Below are positions 7,390 through 15,565 of a DNA stretch of 64,000 nucleotides, piece after piece (the stretch's first letter is position 1; every line of letters starts with the position of its first letter). The DNA comes from JAHHTP01 sp964587555 (GTDB lineage Bacteria > Bacillota > Clostridia > Oscillospirales > Ruminococcaceae), in the NCBI GenBank assembly GCA_964587555.1, contig CAZPLR010000003.1, positions 1 to 64,000 on the forward strand, in the 5' to 3' direction. The notes beneath the pieces are model-generated. The model saw nothing but the letters and a program-made list of their open reading frames with translations. It had not been told where the DNA came from and did no database searches. A program made the position numbers and the translations under genes.

Positions 7390-8418
7390 ATGAAGAATAA
7401 AAATATCACTGCGATCGTATATGCGCTTGCCGCAGCGCTTTTTTACGCGATTAACGTTCCATGCTCCAAGCTGCTTCTACAGCGTGTTGCGCCAACCTAT
7501 ATGGCGGCATTTTTATACCTTGGCGCAGGTCTTGGCGTGAGCATTCTCTATCTGTTCCACCACAAAAATGAAACAAAGGAGGAGCGTTTAGACCGGCGCG
7601 ACCTGCCTTATACCATCGGTATGGTTGTCCTTGACATCATTGCGCCGATTTTATTGATGGTCGGAGTGAAGCTTGGCAGCTCCGCTAACGCCTCTCTGCT
7701 TGGAAATTTTGAGATTGTTGCGACCACCGTTATCGCACTGGCATTTTTCAAGGAGAAGGTGTCGAAGCGGCTGTGGGGGGCGATCGGCTTTATCACGCTT
7801 TCAAGCATCATCCTCTCGTTCGACGGCGGGGAAAGCTTTCAGTTCTCGATCGGTTCGCTATTCGTACTCGGCGCGACTGCCTGCTGGGGACTGGAAAACA
7901 ACTGCACCCGCAATATTTCTGAAAAAAGCACCTATCAGATCGTCACAATCAAGGGCTTTGGCTCCGGAACCGGATCGCTTATCATTGCGCTGCTGCTAGG
8001 GGAAACGTTCCCAGATTTCCAATTTGTCCTGCTTGCGATGCTGCTTGGCTTTGTCGCATATGGGCTGAGCATCTTCGCCTACATCCGGGCGCAGAAAACG
8101 CTCGGCGCAGCTAAGACAAGCGCGTATTACGCAGTCGCGCCGTTCATTGGCGCGCTGCTGTCATTCGTACTGGTGCATGAGACGCTGTCTATCAGCTATC
8201 TTGCCGCGCTGCTTGTGATGATATGCGGCACGGTGTTGGTGGTTGACGACACATTAGCGCACAGCCACACGCATGAGCACACCCACACCTTTACCCACAT
8301 ACACGACGGGATCAGCCACACCCACACTGTAACCCACAGCCACAAACACAACCACTATGTAAACAACAACAAGCATGGGCACAAGCATTCGATCAAGACT
8401 TTGGAAAAGCTCTGCTGA
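7390..8418 (+). CDS. EamA/DMT transporter with histidine-rich tail
   Basis: Inner-membrane permease of 342 residues with two EamA repeats (ten predicted hydrophobic helices over residues 8-285), as in the drug/metabolite transporter superfamily, whose members mostly export amino acids or other metabolites. The unusual part is the last 55 or so residues: a soluble tail very rich in His arranged as alternating HTH, HSH and HKH units, followed by a Lys-rich end with a terminal Cys. Such tails bind Zn, Ni or Co in known metal transporters and chaperones, so metal sensing or transport is an inference. AGGAGG lies 14 bases and AGGAAG 5 bases upstream of the start. A strong terminator follows. Confidence 0.85.
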   Translation: MKNKNITAIVYALAAALFYAINVPCSKLLLQRVAPTYMAAFLYLGAGLGVSILYLFHHKNETKEERLDRRDLPYTIGMVVLDIIAPILLMVGVKLGSSANASLLGNFEIVATTVIALAFFKEKVSKRLWGAIGFITLSSIILSFDGGESFQFSIGSLFVLGATACWGLENNCTRNISEKSTYQIVTIKGFGSGTGSLIIALLLGETFPDFQFVLLAMLLGFVAYGLSIFAYIRAQKTLGAAKTSAYYAVAPFIGALLSFVLVHETLSISYLAALLVMICGTVLVVDDTLAHSHTHEHTHTFTHIHDGISHTHTVTHSHKHNHYVNNNKHGHKHSIKTLEKLC

Positions 8419-8474
8419 GAGAAAATAAAAACGATGCTTGCGCTGGATTTTATCAGAACAACGCTTTGCAAAAA

Positions 8475-8490
8475 AGCGGCATATGCCGCT
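8475..8490 (-). terminator. intrinsic terminator after the MBL hydrolase gene
   Basis: Perfect palindrome AGCGGCATATGCCGCT followed on the minus strand by six Ts; it backs up the larger terminator nearer the gene. Confidence 0.6.
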
Positions 8491-8562
8491 GATTTCCCGG
8501 CGCGATATTCTTCCTTTGCGTTCATAGAACGGCAAAAGGGACGCCAAAGAAAGAAAGTCTTG

Positions 8563-8613
8563 CAGCCAAAAATCCCACCTGTATCTTAGCGATATGGGTG
8601 GGATTTTTGGCTG
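8563..8613. terminator. bidirectional terminator between convergent genes
   Basis: Perfect 17-bp stem CAGCCAAAAATCCCACC with its complement, further extended in the loop by GTATC/GATAT pairing. The AAAAA/TTTTT tracts in the stem give U-runs on both strands, suiting termination of the DMT gene (+) and the MBL gene (-). Confidence 0.8.
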
Positions 8614-8631
8614 ATGCGGTTTCCTGCCGCC

Positions 8632-9333
8632 TTACTCTGCAAAGCGATATAAAAATCCAACGGCACCGCAGCGATACCTCTGACAAGGCATCGGGCGAGG
8701 CGGTTCCTGACCCTGCAATTTACCCGCCATCAGATCCTGCGCGCCCTTTAAAATCTTCGGCACAATATCCGGCGACAGCGGATAACTGCCATGCGACGGC
8801 CAGATGGCGTCAAACGTATCTGAGAGGGCGATCACTTTTTTCAGGCTATTTTGAAACGCCTGCATATTGCGCCCTGCTCCGAACATGTAAATATCCCCGT
8901 CTTGGATCGTATCTCCTGAGATAAGCATCCGCTTTTCGCGCTCTAGGAGCATGATGCTTCCCGGCGTATGTCCGGGCGTCAAAAGCACCTCAAACCTCCA
9001 GTATCCCAAATCGATCTGATCCCCTTCCCACAGCGGGGAAACATCCTCCATGCGGCATCCATCCGGCAATGCGTTTTGATAGTGATCCATCTCCGCCGGA
9101 TGCATATAAACCGGTCGAAAATCCCGATTGCATCCGGTATGGTCGCGGTCAGTATGTGTATTGACCAAAAACACCGGCAGATCCGTCAGCTCCGCGATCA
9201 GCGCCCGCATGGGAAGCGTGCCAAATCCCGTATCGATCAGCAGAGCCTTCTCCCTCCCCTCAAACAGAAAGGAGCGGACGCCGTTCTCCTCTAAAATCCA
9301 AAAATGCTCCGATATTTTCTTGATATGCTCCAT
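8632..9333 (-). CDS. MBL-fold metallo-hydrolase
   Basis: Metallo-beta-lactamase-fold hydrolase of 233 residues, cytoplasmic, substrate unknown. The metal motif reads NTHTDRDHTG: the second His of the common HxHxDH is Asp, a known variation (THxDxDH) in one large subgroup. Other ligands are in LTPGHTPGS, SGDTI and PSHG. The start is fixed by GGAGG 7 bases upstream; a reading-frame extension of 29 codons has no RBS and overlaps the promoter. It is monocistronic and convergent with the DMT transporter. Confidence 0.86.
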   Translation of the reverse strand: MEHIKKISEHFWILEENGVRSFLFEGREKALLIDTGFGTLPMRALIAELTDLPVFLVNTHTDRDHTGCNRDFRPVYMHPAEMDHYQNALPDGCRMEDVSPLWEGDQIDLGYWRFEVLLTPGHTPGSIMLLEREKRMLISGDTIQDGDIYMFGAGRNMQAFQNSLKKVIALSDTFDAIWPSHGSYPLSPDIVPKILKGAQDLMAGKLQGQEPPRPMPCQRYRCGAVGFLYRFAE

Positions 9334-9390
9334 TTTCCGCCTCCAAAAAATTATTTTATACATCGATGCGCCAATACGATCTCTACGGAA

Positions 9391-9420
9391 AGTATAACAC
9401 GAAGAAGAGGGTTTCGTCAA
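9391..9420 (-). promoter_or_regulatory. sigma-A promoter of the MBL hydrolase gene
   Basis: TTGACG, 18-base spacer and TATACT on the minus strand. The remaining 150 bases up to the ZIP gene hold nothing else that I recognise. Confidence 0.7.
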
Positions 9421-9570
9421 TCCTATCGCTGCACCGTATATTTTATCATGTTAAAATCCAAAGCCATACAAAGAGGGATAAAGAAGGAGCGGGAAGGCAA
9501 TCAAGCCTGCGCAGCCCGGCGTGCGATTACGGCGTCACAGCGGATCGGTTCTGCGCACAGCGCCTTCCGA

Positions 9571-10353
9571 TTATCCAAGCGCCACATCCAACGCCATCAT
9601 GACCGTAAAGCCTGCTGCAAACAGGATTGTCCCCACATTCGAGTGATTTCCCTCCGACATCTCCGGAATCAGCTCCTCCACTACCACATAGATCATGGCT
9701 CCGGCAGCAAAACTTAAAAGATACGGCAGGAACGGAACCGCGAAATGCGCGGCTAAAATGGTCAGCGCCGCGCCCAACGGCTCCACCGCGCCGGAAAGCG
9801 CGCCATATAAAAATGCCTTCCCCTTGCCGACGCCCTCCGCCCGCAAGGGCATGGAAATGATCGCACCCTCCGGAAAATTTTGTATGGCAATCCCCAAAGA
9901 GAGGGCTAATGCCCCCATGGCGGTAATCTTTGCATCCCCAGAAAGCCAACCGGCATAAACCACGCCCACAGCCATGCCCTCCGGCAGATTGTGGAGCGTT
10001 ACCGCAAGCACCAGCATCGTCGTCCTTTGTAAGCTGCTTTTCGGCCCTTCCGCTTTGCTGCTGTTCATATGAAGATGCGGGATCGTCCGATCCAAAAGCA
10101 ATAGGAACAGGATACCGAGCCAGAACCCAATCATCGCAGGAGCGAACGCCCATTGCCCCATGGAAGCCGCCTGCTCTATCGCAGGAACCAGCAGGCTCCA
10201 GACAGAAGCCGCCACCATGACCCCCGCAGCAAATCCGGTCAACGCCCTCTGCACCATTGGTTTCAGTTTCTTTTTCATGAACAGCACGCAGGCGGACCCA
10301 AGCGCCGTCCCCAAAAACGGTATCAAAATACCGTAAATTGCCTCTATTCGCAT
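9571..10353 (-). CDS. ZIP-family divalent metal transporter
   Basis: Membrane transporter of 260 residues with eight hydrophobic helices, similar to bacterial ZupT/GufA proteins that move Zn and related divalent metals into the cytoplasm. The two signature helices are present: TLHNLPEGMAVG in helix 4 and IQNFPEGAIIS in helix 5, supplying the metal-site His, Asn and Glu residues; the variable loop before helix 4 contains HLHM. The start is preceded by a GGGAGGGAAG sequence at a rather long distance. The region upstream is a decayed gene. Metal specificity is inferred from family only. Confidence 0.9.
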   Translation of the reverse strand: MRIEAIYGILIPFLGTALGSACVLFMKKKLKPMVQRALTGFAAGVMVAASVWSLLVPAIEQAASMGQWAFAPAMIGFWLGILFLLLLDRTIPHLHMNSSKAEGPKSSLQRTTMLVLAVTLHNLPEGMAVGVVYAGWLSGDAKITAMGALALSLGIAIQNFPEGAIISMPLRAEGVGKGKAFLYGALSGAVEPLGAALTILAAHFAVPFLPYLLSFAAGAMIYVVVEELIPEMSEGNHSNVGTILFAAGFTVMMALDVALG

Positions 10354-10357
10354 ATCA

Positions 10358-11012
10358 TCACCATTTCTTCCCTCCCGTTGACCTGCCGCAGCCGTTCACG
10401 ACAGGCTTTTGTCGCCTGACACGATAAATCGACTGCACATCATAACCCGTACAAACGTCACACACATTAGCCCCACATAAATTCCTCAGAACGATATTCT
10501 TTCCCGATCCCGTGAAACAATACTTTTTCGTATCGAAGAATACAATTGTGGATTCCTTCCCTTTCGTTTCTCTGCCTGTCTTATGATAAAGGCATGACGT
10601 ATTCAAGATCAGCGATCCCTTTACATCTTTGTATTTTGGTAATTTCGAATCCTTTTCATCCTACACTTCATAGGCGGCGGCAAAACCTCTCCATCCATAT
10701 TATGCGTAATAAACTGATCCGGTTCCAAAACAGGCATACCATGCTGAACCAAAACTTCATCTCTATAAAAATCGTTTCCAACGTTGTCGTTTTCGCGATA
10801 CGGGGTTAAGGCACAAGATGATGCCGCTTTTATTCCAAGATATCTCCAACATCAAACTTTAACGCTTTGTATTCCCCAGAATACGCAAACTCGTCCTTTG
10901 CCGCATAGTTGACGTCGATCCAAGCTGCTTTTACTTTTTCAATCGTGTCCCAAGAATGTCTGGAACTATTTTTACAGCGATACAATAGACGGGTTGAAAA
11001 AGCTCCCCACAA
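10358..11012 (-). pseudogene. decayed gene of unknown family
   Basis: Protein-like stretches follow each other on the minus strand in different frames: one ending KFDVGDILE then TAA (about 10830); one with TPYRENDNVGNDFYRDEV and HGMPVLEPDQF (about 10810-10680); then, after a frame change and an in-frame TAG near 10667, one with KLPKYKDVKGSLILNTS and IVFFDTKKYCFTG, ending just before the ZIP gene. The order and style suggest a single ancestral soluble protein of at least 200 residues broken by two or more frameshifts and stops. I cannot name the family. The base composition is more AT-rich than the flanking genes, which may indicate acquisition. Confidence 0.5.
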
Positions 11013-11103
11013 ACAATAATTTGCTCAGCCGCAAACCTGCTGTAAAAGAAAACAAATTCTCCGATCACAGATCATAAAAGCCGCCTATGGCACCAAAGGA
11101 CGC

Positions 11104-11140
11104 AAAAAAGCCTTGCCCACGTCAATCTAGAGTGGGCAAG
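11104..11140 (-). terminator. intrinsic terminator of fba
   Basis: Perfect 9-bp stem CTTGCCCAC/GTGGGCAAG followed by GCTTTTTT on the minus strand, 30 bases past the fba stop. Confidence 0.88.
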
Positions 11141-11169
11141 ACCTCGGTTATCATCATGCGGCTATAAAA

Positions 11170-12036
11170 TCAAGCCTTTCCGACAGAGCCGAACAGCTCC
11201 ATCTTCTCCTTCACAGTCGCCTTGATCGCCTCAGCGCCCGGCGCAAGCAGCTTTCTCGGATCAAAGCCTTTGCCGACCTGATCTTTGCCCGCCTCGATGT
11301 AAGCGCGGGTCGCCTCTTGGAACGCAAGCTGGCACTCGGTGTTGACGTTGATCTTGGAAACGCCTAAAGAGATAGCGGTCTGAATCATATCAGCCGGAAT
11401 ACCGGTGCCGCCGTGCAGTACAAGCGGTTTGTCGCCGCAGATTTCCTGAATTTCCTTCAATACGTCAAAGCGTAAACCCGCCCAGTTTTCCGGATATTTG
11501 CCGTGGATGTTGCCGATACCGGCAGCCAGCATGGTAACGCCTAAGTCCGCGATCATCTTGCATTCCTTTGGATCAGCAACCTCGCCGCCGCCGACAACGC
11601 CGTCTTCTTCGCCGCCGATTGCGCCGACCTCCGCCTCTAAGGATAAGCCTAATACGTTCGCCGCGTGAACAAGCTCGGTCGTCTTTGCGATATTCTCCTC
11701 AATCGGATAATGAGAGCCGTCGAACATGATCGAGCTAAAGCCGGCCTTGATCGCAGCCTTTGCGCCCTCGTAGGAGCCATGGTCTAAGTGCAGCGCAACC
11801 GGAACGGTGATCTTTAAGGTTTCAAGCATACCGTTGACCATACCGACGACGGTGTTGTAACCGCACATATATTTGCCCGCGCCTTCGGATACGCCTAAAA
11901 TAACCGGAGATTGTAATTCCTGTGCAGTCTGAAGGATTGCCTTGGTCCATTCCAGATTGTTGATGTTGAACTGACCGACCGCATATTTGCCCTCATGCGC
12001 CTTTGTAAGCATTTCTTTTGCAGATACTAAAGCCAT
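11170..12036 (-). CDS. fba: class II fructose-bisphosphate aldolase
   Basis: Zn-dependent aldolase that interconverts fructose-1,6-bisphosphate with dihydroxyacetone phosphate and glyceraldehyde-3-phosphate in glycolysis. The 288-residue length is typical. Zinc ligands are in LHLDHG and HGGTG with a further His in the GNIHG segment; the catalytic Asp lies in the LDH motif; EAEVGAIGGEEDG is characteristic. The start is set by AAGGAGG 9 bases upstream (11 further codons upstream are not needed). It is monocistronic, between a strong promoter and a terminator, suggesting high expression. Confidence 0.97.
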   Translation of the reverse strand: MALVSAKEMLTKAHEGKYAVGQFNINNLEWTKAILQTAQELQSPVILGVSEGAGKYMCGYNTVVGMVNGMLETLKITVPVALHLDHGSYEGAKAAIKAGFSSIMFDGSHYPIEENIAKTTELVHAANVLGLSLEAEVGAIGGEEDGVVGGGEVADPKECKMIADLGVTMLAAGIGNIHGKYPENWAGLRFDVLKEIQEICGDKPLVLHGGTGIPADMIQTAISLGVSKINVNTECQLAFQEATRAYIEAGKDQVGKGFDPRKLLAPGAEAIKATVKEKMELFGSVGKA

Positions 12037-12060
12037 ACTAATTTTCCTCCTTATGATTTT

Positions 12061-12081
12061 GCTTGGCATGACCTGCCAAGC
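12061..12081 (-). other. hairpin in the fba 5' leader
   Basis: Perfect 8-bp stem GCTTGGCA/TGCCAAGC with a 5-base loop, close to the expected transcript start. It may stabilise the mRNA. Confidence 0.5.
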
Positions 12082-12098
12082 CTTCCTTTGATATTCTC

Positions 12099-12127
12099 AT
12101 TATACCGCATTTCCCGTATAATTGCAA
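12099..12127 (-). promoter_or_regulatory. sigma-A promoter of fba
   Basis: TTGCAA, 17-base spacer, perfect TATAAT on the minus strand. Confidence 0.82.
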
Positions 12128-12220
12128 GAACTATTTTCTCCGCAGGAGCATAAAATGCCTGCGCTTTGCTGCATCCATCGCGCGTTCCCCAGCTTTCAAA
12201 GCCAAAAATGCAGCGTTTCT

Positions 12221-12865
12221 TTAATATCCCAAATCTTCATCGACTAGGATCACCTTTATGCGGCCCTTCTGCCGCTGTTTTGCGCTAATCAAATAATTGC
12301 AGCAAATACGCTGCGGAGAGCGGCATCCGTCGCAGAGCGTAGGATCGTCGCTTTTTAACGAGATGCACTCTCCCGTGACGGCGCACGGCGTTTTACAGCC
12401 TAACCGCTTGGCATTTAACGGCGCGGCGACCGTTTTCATCCGCAGAACCGCGTCTGCTAGAGTCGGAACGATCTTATTTCTGCCGACAACCAGAATGACC
12501 GATTTCGGTCCATACGCTATCGCCGCGACGCGGTTAGAGTTTCCGTCGACATTATAAAGCACGCCGTCTTCGGTAACTGCGTTGCTGCTGCAAAGATAGG
12601 CGTCAGCCAAAAAGCTTTTACGGAACACCTCGTCGATCTGTTCGCGGGTCAGTTCCGGCGCGTACCGGTCGACAAAATTGTATTCCCCGCTTCTCAGCAG
12701 CTCCAAAATGCCGCACTCCTTTAACGACGCAGAGCCGCCGACTGCGACCGAGCAGCCGGGAGCCAGCAGCGCCTTGACCTGCTCATATGCCGCCCTTTTA
12801 TCCGCGACCACATACGCTTCCATATTGTTTTTGCACAGCGCAAATGCGACCTTTGCCAGATCCAT
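12221..12865 (-). CDS. LUD-domain protein (LutC/YkgG-like)
   Basis: A 214-residue LUD-domain (DUF162) protein, the family of LutB/LutC lactate-utilisation subunits and many stand-alone proteins of unknown role. It shows the glycine-rich VAVGGSASLKE segment near residue 40 and VGRNKIVPTLADAV. The C-terminal third carries clustered cysteines (CKTPC, GEC, LCDGC, RICC), suggesting an iron-sulphur or zinc site not seen in classical LutC. An in-frame GTG three codons upstream is possible, but AAGGAG is best spaced (8 bases) for this ATG. No lutA or lutB lies nearby. It follows hemZ by 16 bases and probably shares its transcript. Confidence 0.82.
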   Translation of the reverse strand: MDLAKVAFALCKNNMEAYVVADKRAAYEQVKALLAPGCSVAVGGSASLKECGILELLRSGEYNFVDRYAPELTREQIDEVFRKSFLADAYLCSSNAVTEDGVLYNVDGNSNRVAAIAYGPKSVILVVGRNKIVPTLADAVLRMKTVAAPLNAKRLGCKTPCAVTGECISLKSDDPTLCDGCRSPQRICCNYLISAKQRQKGRIKVILVDEDLGY

Positions 12866-12881
12866 CAGAATCACTCCTTCT

Positions 12882-14360
12882 TTATTCCGCCGGTGGGAAG
12901 CCCTCCCGCCAAAGCGCGGTCAGCGCGCTTTTACGCGCCAAAATCTCCTCAAACCGGTCGATGTACTCATATGGGTATTTGAAGTTAAACGACCGCTCGA
13001 TCCGCCCGCCCGGGAAAACCAGCTTGGAAACGCCGCCGGAGCCGAGCGCCAAAATCGAGTGTACCTCTTCCATAATATAAATATTATACGCATTGTAGAA
13101 CCCCGGCTTTGCATAACCGACGTTTTCCAGATTGTCAAGCATATTCTTCTGCCGGTACAGATAATACGGCTCATAGCCCGCATCGAGCAGCCGCGTCTGC
13201 GCATATTTCACCATCTGCGCCGCAGGCGTTTCCTCATATCTGCAAAGCGGCTTATCTTTTAATTCCTGGTAAAGCGCAGAGGATCGCTTAAGCGACAGCG
13301 TGTGGATTGTGATATTCGCCGGGTCAAGCGCAACCGCCGTATCGATCGTCTGTACAAACGATTTTAGCGTATCGGTCGGCAGACCGGCGATAAAGTCCAT
13401 ATTGATATTCTCAAAGCCCATATCCCTCGCCATCCGGTAGCAGTCGACCGCGTCCTTTGCGGTGTGCTTCCGCCCGATCGCACGCAAAACGCTGTCCGAA
13501 AAGGTCTGCGGGTTGATGCTGATCCGGGTGCAGCCGGAATTCTTGATTACCTGAAGCTTTTCACGTGTGATCGTATCGGCGCGCCCGGCTTCAATCGTAT
13601 ATTCCTCCTGTGGATCAAAATGCCTGCGCACCGCGTCGGTGATCCGCGCAAGCTGCTCGGCGGAAACGGCAGTCGGCGTTCCGCCGCCGATATAAACGGT
13701 GCGCAGCCGCAGCCCTATCTCCTTTGCAATTTTTGCCGAGGCTTCGATCTCCTTCAGCAAAAGCTCCACATACGGCTCAACCAGCTTTCTTGCTTTTGGC
13801 GTTTCGATCGAATGGGAAACAAACGAACAGTAGCTGCATCGGCTCGGACAGAATGGGATGCCGATATACAGGCTGTAATCCTCCGGACGGCTGTCCTTTG
13901 TAATCTCCCGCTGATTTTTCAAAATAGTCAGCCCCAAAGCAACCTTTTCCGGCTGAACAAGCTCTTCCTTAGTCAAAAATCCAGTGATCTGCGCATCATC
14001 CATTCCCCGGTCGCGCAGCCTTGCGATCAGGCTGACCGGGCGGATGCCGGTCAAAATCCCCCACTCCGGATAGCAGCCGAAAATCTCTGAAAGCTGCCCA
14101 TAAAGCAGCACCGCAAAACCGCGCTCACAGAGCGTATCCTCGTTTTGAACCGTTTTGCTTTCGCTCCTCGTCTGCCCAAGCAGGCGGCATTTGACGGTCA
14201 GCCAAGCGGTTTCCCCATCGGTCGTTTTCTCGGTTAGGATATATTCCTCCGCCATCACCGGCTCGTCAAACCGCATATCAAATGCGCGGCAGGGGATGAA
14301 CAGCTTAATCACCGCCTCCAATTCGTATTTATACGAATGCCCGTTAAAATAGATCGTCAT
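12882..14360 (-). CDS. hemZ: HemZ-type oxygen-independent coproporphyrinogen oxidase
   Basis: Radical SAM enzyme of 492 residues in the HemN/HemZ family. Members are proposed to oxidise coproporphyrinogen III without oxygen; in fermenting Clostridia the role may instead be radical SAM heme handling. The 4Fe-4S/SAM motif is CPSRCSYCSF near residue 171, followed by the radical SAM barrel (YIGGGTPTAV, EAGRADTIT, GFENINMDFIAGLP) and the C-terminal NMLDNLENVGYAKPG typical of HemZ. The start overlaps the end of the MBL hydrolase gene by 17 bases with GGGAG upstream, indicating coupling. HemZ is a better fit than HemN by the N-terminal extension. Confidence 0.9.
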   Translation of the reverse strand: MTIYFNGHSYKYELEAVIKLFIPCRAFDMRFDEPVMAEEYILTEKTTDGETAWLTVKCRLLGQTRSESKTVQNEDTLCERGFAVLLYGQLSEIFGCYPEWGILTGIRPVSLIARLRDRGMDDAQITGFLTKEELVQPEKVALGLTILKNQREITKDSRPEDYSLYIGIPFCPSRCSYCSFVSHSIETPKARKLVEPYVELLLKEIEASAKIAKEIGLRLRTVYIGGGTPTAVSAEQLARITDAVRRHFDPQEEYTIEAGRADTITREKLQVIKNSGCTRISINPQTFSDSVLRAIGRKHTAKDAVDCYRMARDMGFENINMDFIAGLPTDTLKSFVQTIDTAVALDPANITIHTLSLKRSSALYQELKDKPLCRYEETPAAQMVKYAQTRLLDAGYEPYYLYRQKNMLDNLENVGYAKPGFYNAYNIYIMEEVHSILALGSGGVSKLVFPGGRIERSFNFKYPYEYIDRFEEILARKSALTALWREGFPPAE

Positions 14361-15000
14361 AGCCTACTCCCTGCGCACCTCCTGCTGCACGGACAAGATA
14401 GATATTCCGGCGTTTTTCATTTCCCAGAATGCTTTTTTCCCCGTGTCCCGGATAAACAACGGTATCGTCCGGCAAGGCGATGAGCTTTTTTAACGAGGTC
14501 ATGAGCGTATCCATGCTGCCGCCGTACAGATCGGTCCGCCCAACGCTTCCCGCAAACAGCGTATCACCGGAAAACAGCACGTTTTTACATCGGATGCACA
14601 TCGATCCCTTGGAGTGCCCCGGCGTATGGAGAAAGGCAAACACCATCTCCCCAACCCCAAGGCTTTCCCCGCCCTGCACCGTAATATCCGCCCTGCATGG
14701 CGGGCAGGAGAGATCGCCGAACGCGCCCGCTGCCAGATTCGGATTTTCCAAAAGCTCCTGATCCGCCGCATGGCAGACCACCTTTGCATCGGTCTGCTTT
14801 GTCAGATCGGCGACGCCCCAAATATGGTCGAAATGTCCGTGAGTGAGCAGGATATACCGCAGCGTCAGATCGTTTTTTTGCAGGTACCGCAGCATCGGCG
14901 TGCTATCAGCCGGATCGATAAGCACCGCGTTTTTCTGTCCATCGGATAATAAATAGCAATTCGCGCCGAATAATCCGAGCGGAAAGGTTTCAATTTTCAT
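14344..15000 (-). CDS. MBL-fold hydrolase (glyoxalase II-like)
   Basis: Hydrolase of 218 residues in the short hydroxyacylglutathione-hydrolase-like group. Canonical metal motif THGHFDHIWG near residue 54, then TPGHSKGS, FSGDTLF and YPGHGE. In thiol-poor anaerobes the substrate is unknown; a general thioesterase role is possible. The ATG overlaps the dtd stop (ATGA) and AAGGAG lies 10 bases upstream. The pairing dtd-MBL-hemZ is common in Clostridia, which suggests cotranscription but not a shared pathway. Confidence 0.88.
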   Translation of the reverse strand: MKIETFPLGLFGANCYLLSDGQKNAVLIDPADSTPMLRYLQKNDLTLRYILLTHGHFDHIWGVADLTKQTDAKVVCHAADQELLENPNLAAGAFGDLSCPPCRADITVQGGESLGVGEMVFAFLHTPGHSKGSMCIRCKNVLFSGDTLFAGSVGRTDLYGGSMDTLMTSLKKLIALPDDTVVYPGHGEKSILGNEKRRNIYLVRAAGGAQGVGYDDLF

Positions 15001-15476
15001 TTATTTTCTGCTCCTTTCTGCGCTTCAGGCTGCGCCGCCTCGGCGATCAATGTAACCGGACCGTCGGCAGTTATCTGAATCTGCATATGCGCGCCGAACA
15101 CTCCGGTTTCAACCTGCTTCACACCATTCTCCAAAAGCTTTTCCGCCATATGCTCATATAACGGCTTTGCTGTCTGCGGAGAAGCCGCGTCCGAAAAGGA
15201 CGGACGCTTCCCGCTTTTGCTCAGGTCTGCGCCCAACGTAAAGTTGGAGATCAGCAGAACGCCGCCGTCTACCTCGTTTAAGCCTAAATTCATCTTGCCT
15301 GCCGCATCGGAAAAGACGCGCAATCCCGCGATCTTTCTCGCAAGCGCGTCGGCCTGCGCTTCTGTATCGCCCTTTATTACGCCGAGTAATACCAAAAATC
15401 CCCTTTTGATCTGCCCGACTACATTTCCATCTACCAAACAGGCGGCGTTTTCCACCCGCTGTATTACCGCTTTCAT
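14997..15476 (-). CDS. dtd: D-aminoacyl-tRNA deacylase
   Basis: Cytoplasmic proofreading enzyme that hydrolyses D-amino acids from tRNA, protecting translation. The 159-residue protein begins MKAVIQRV as in nearly all Dtd proteins, has SNFTLGADLSKSGKRPSF in the middle and the GPVT cross-subunit motif near the C terminus. The frame extends 23 codons upstream, but the GGAAAGGG sequence supports this ATG. The last 15 residues past the core are Ala/Glu/Lys-rich and atypical. Its stop overlaps the next gene start. Confidence 0.95.
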   Translation of the reverse strand: MKAVIQRVENAACLVDGNVVGQIKRGFLVLLGVIKGDTEAQADALARKIAGLRVFSDAAGKMNLGLNEVDGGVLLISNFTLGADLSKSGKRPSFSDAASPQTAKPLYEHMAEKLLENGVKQVETGVFGAHMQIQITADGPVTLIAEAAQPEAQKGAENK

Positions 15477-15565
15477 CCGTGTTCCCTTTCCGAATAGAGT
15501 GAGGCGCGATCGCCCGAAAAACAGATAACCGCGCCTTTTTATCACACTTTTCTTCTATTTAAGTC

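Noticed and set aside
9527..10153. 208-codon minus-strand ORF overlapping the ZIP gene
   Set aside because: Same strand but another frame of a clear ZIP transporter; composition (Gly/Cys/Arg-rich) is not protein-like.
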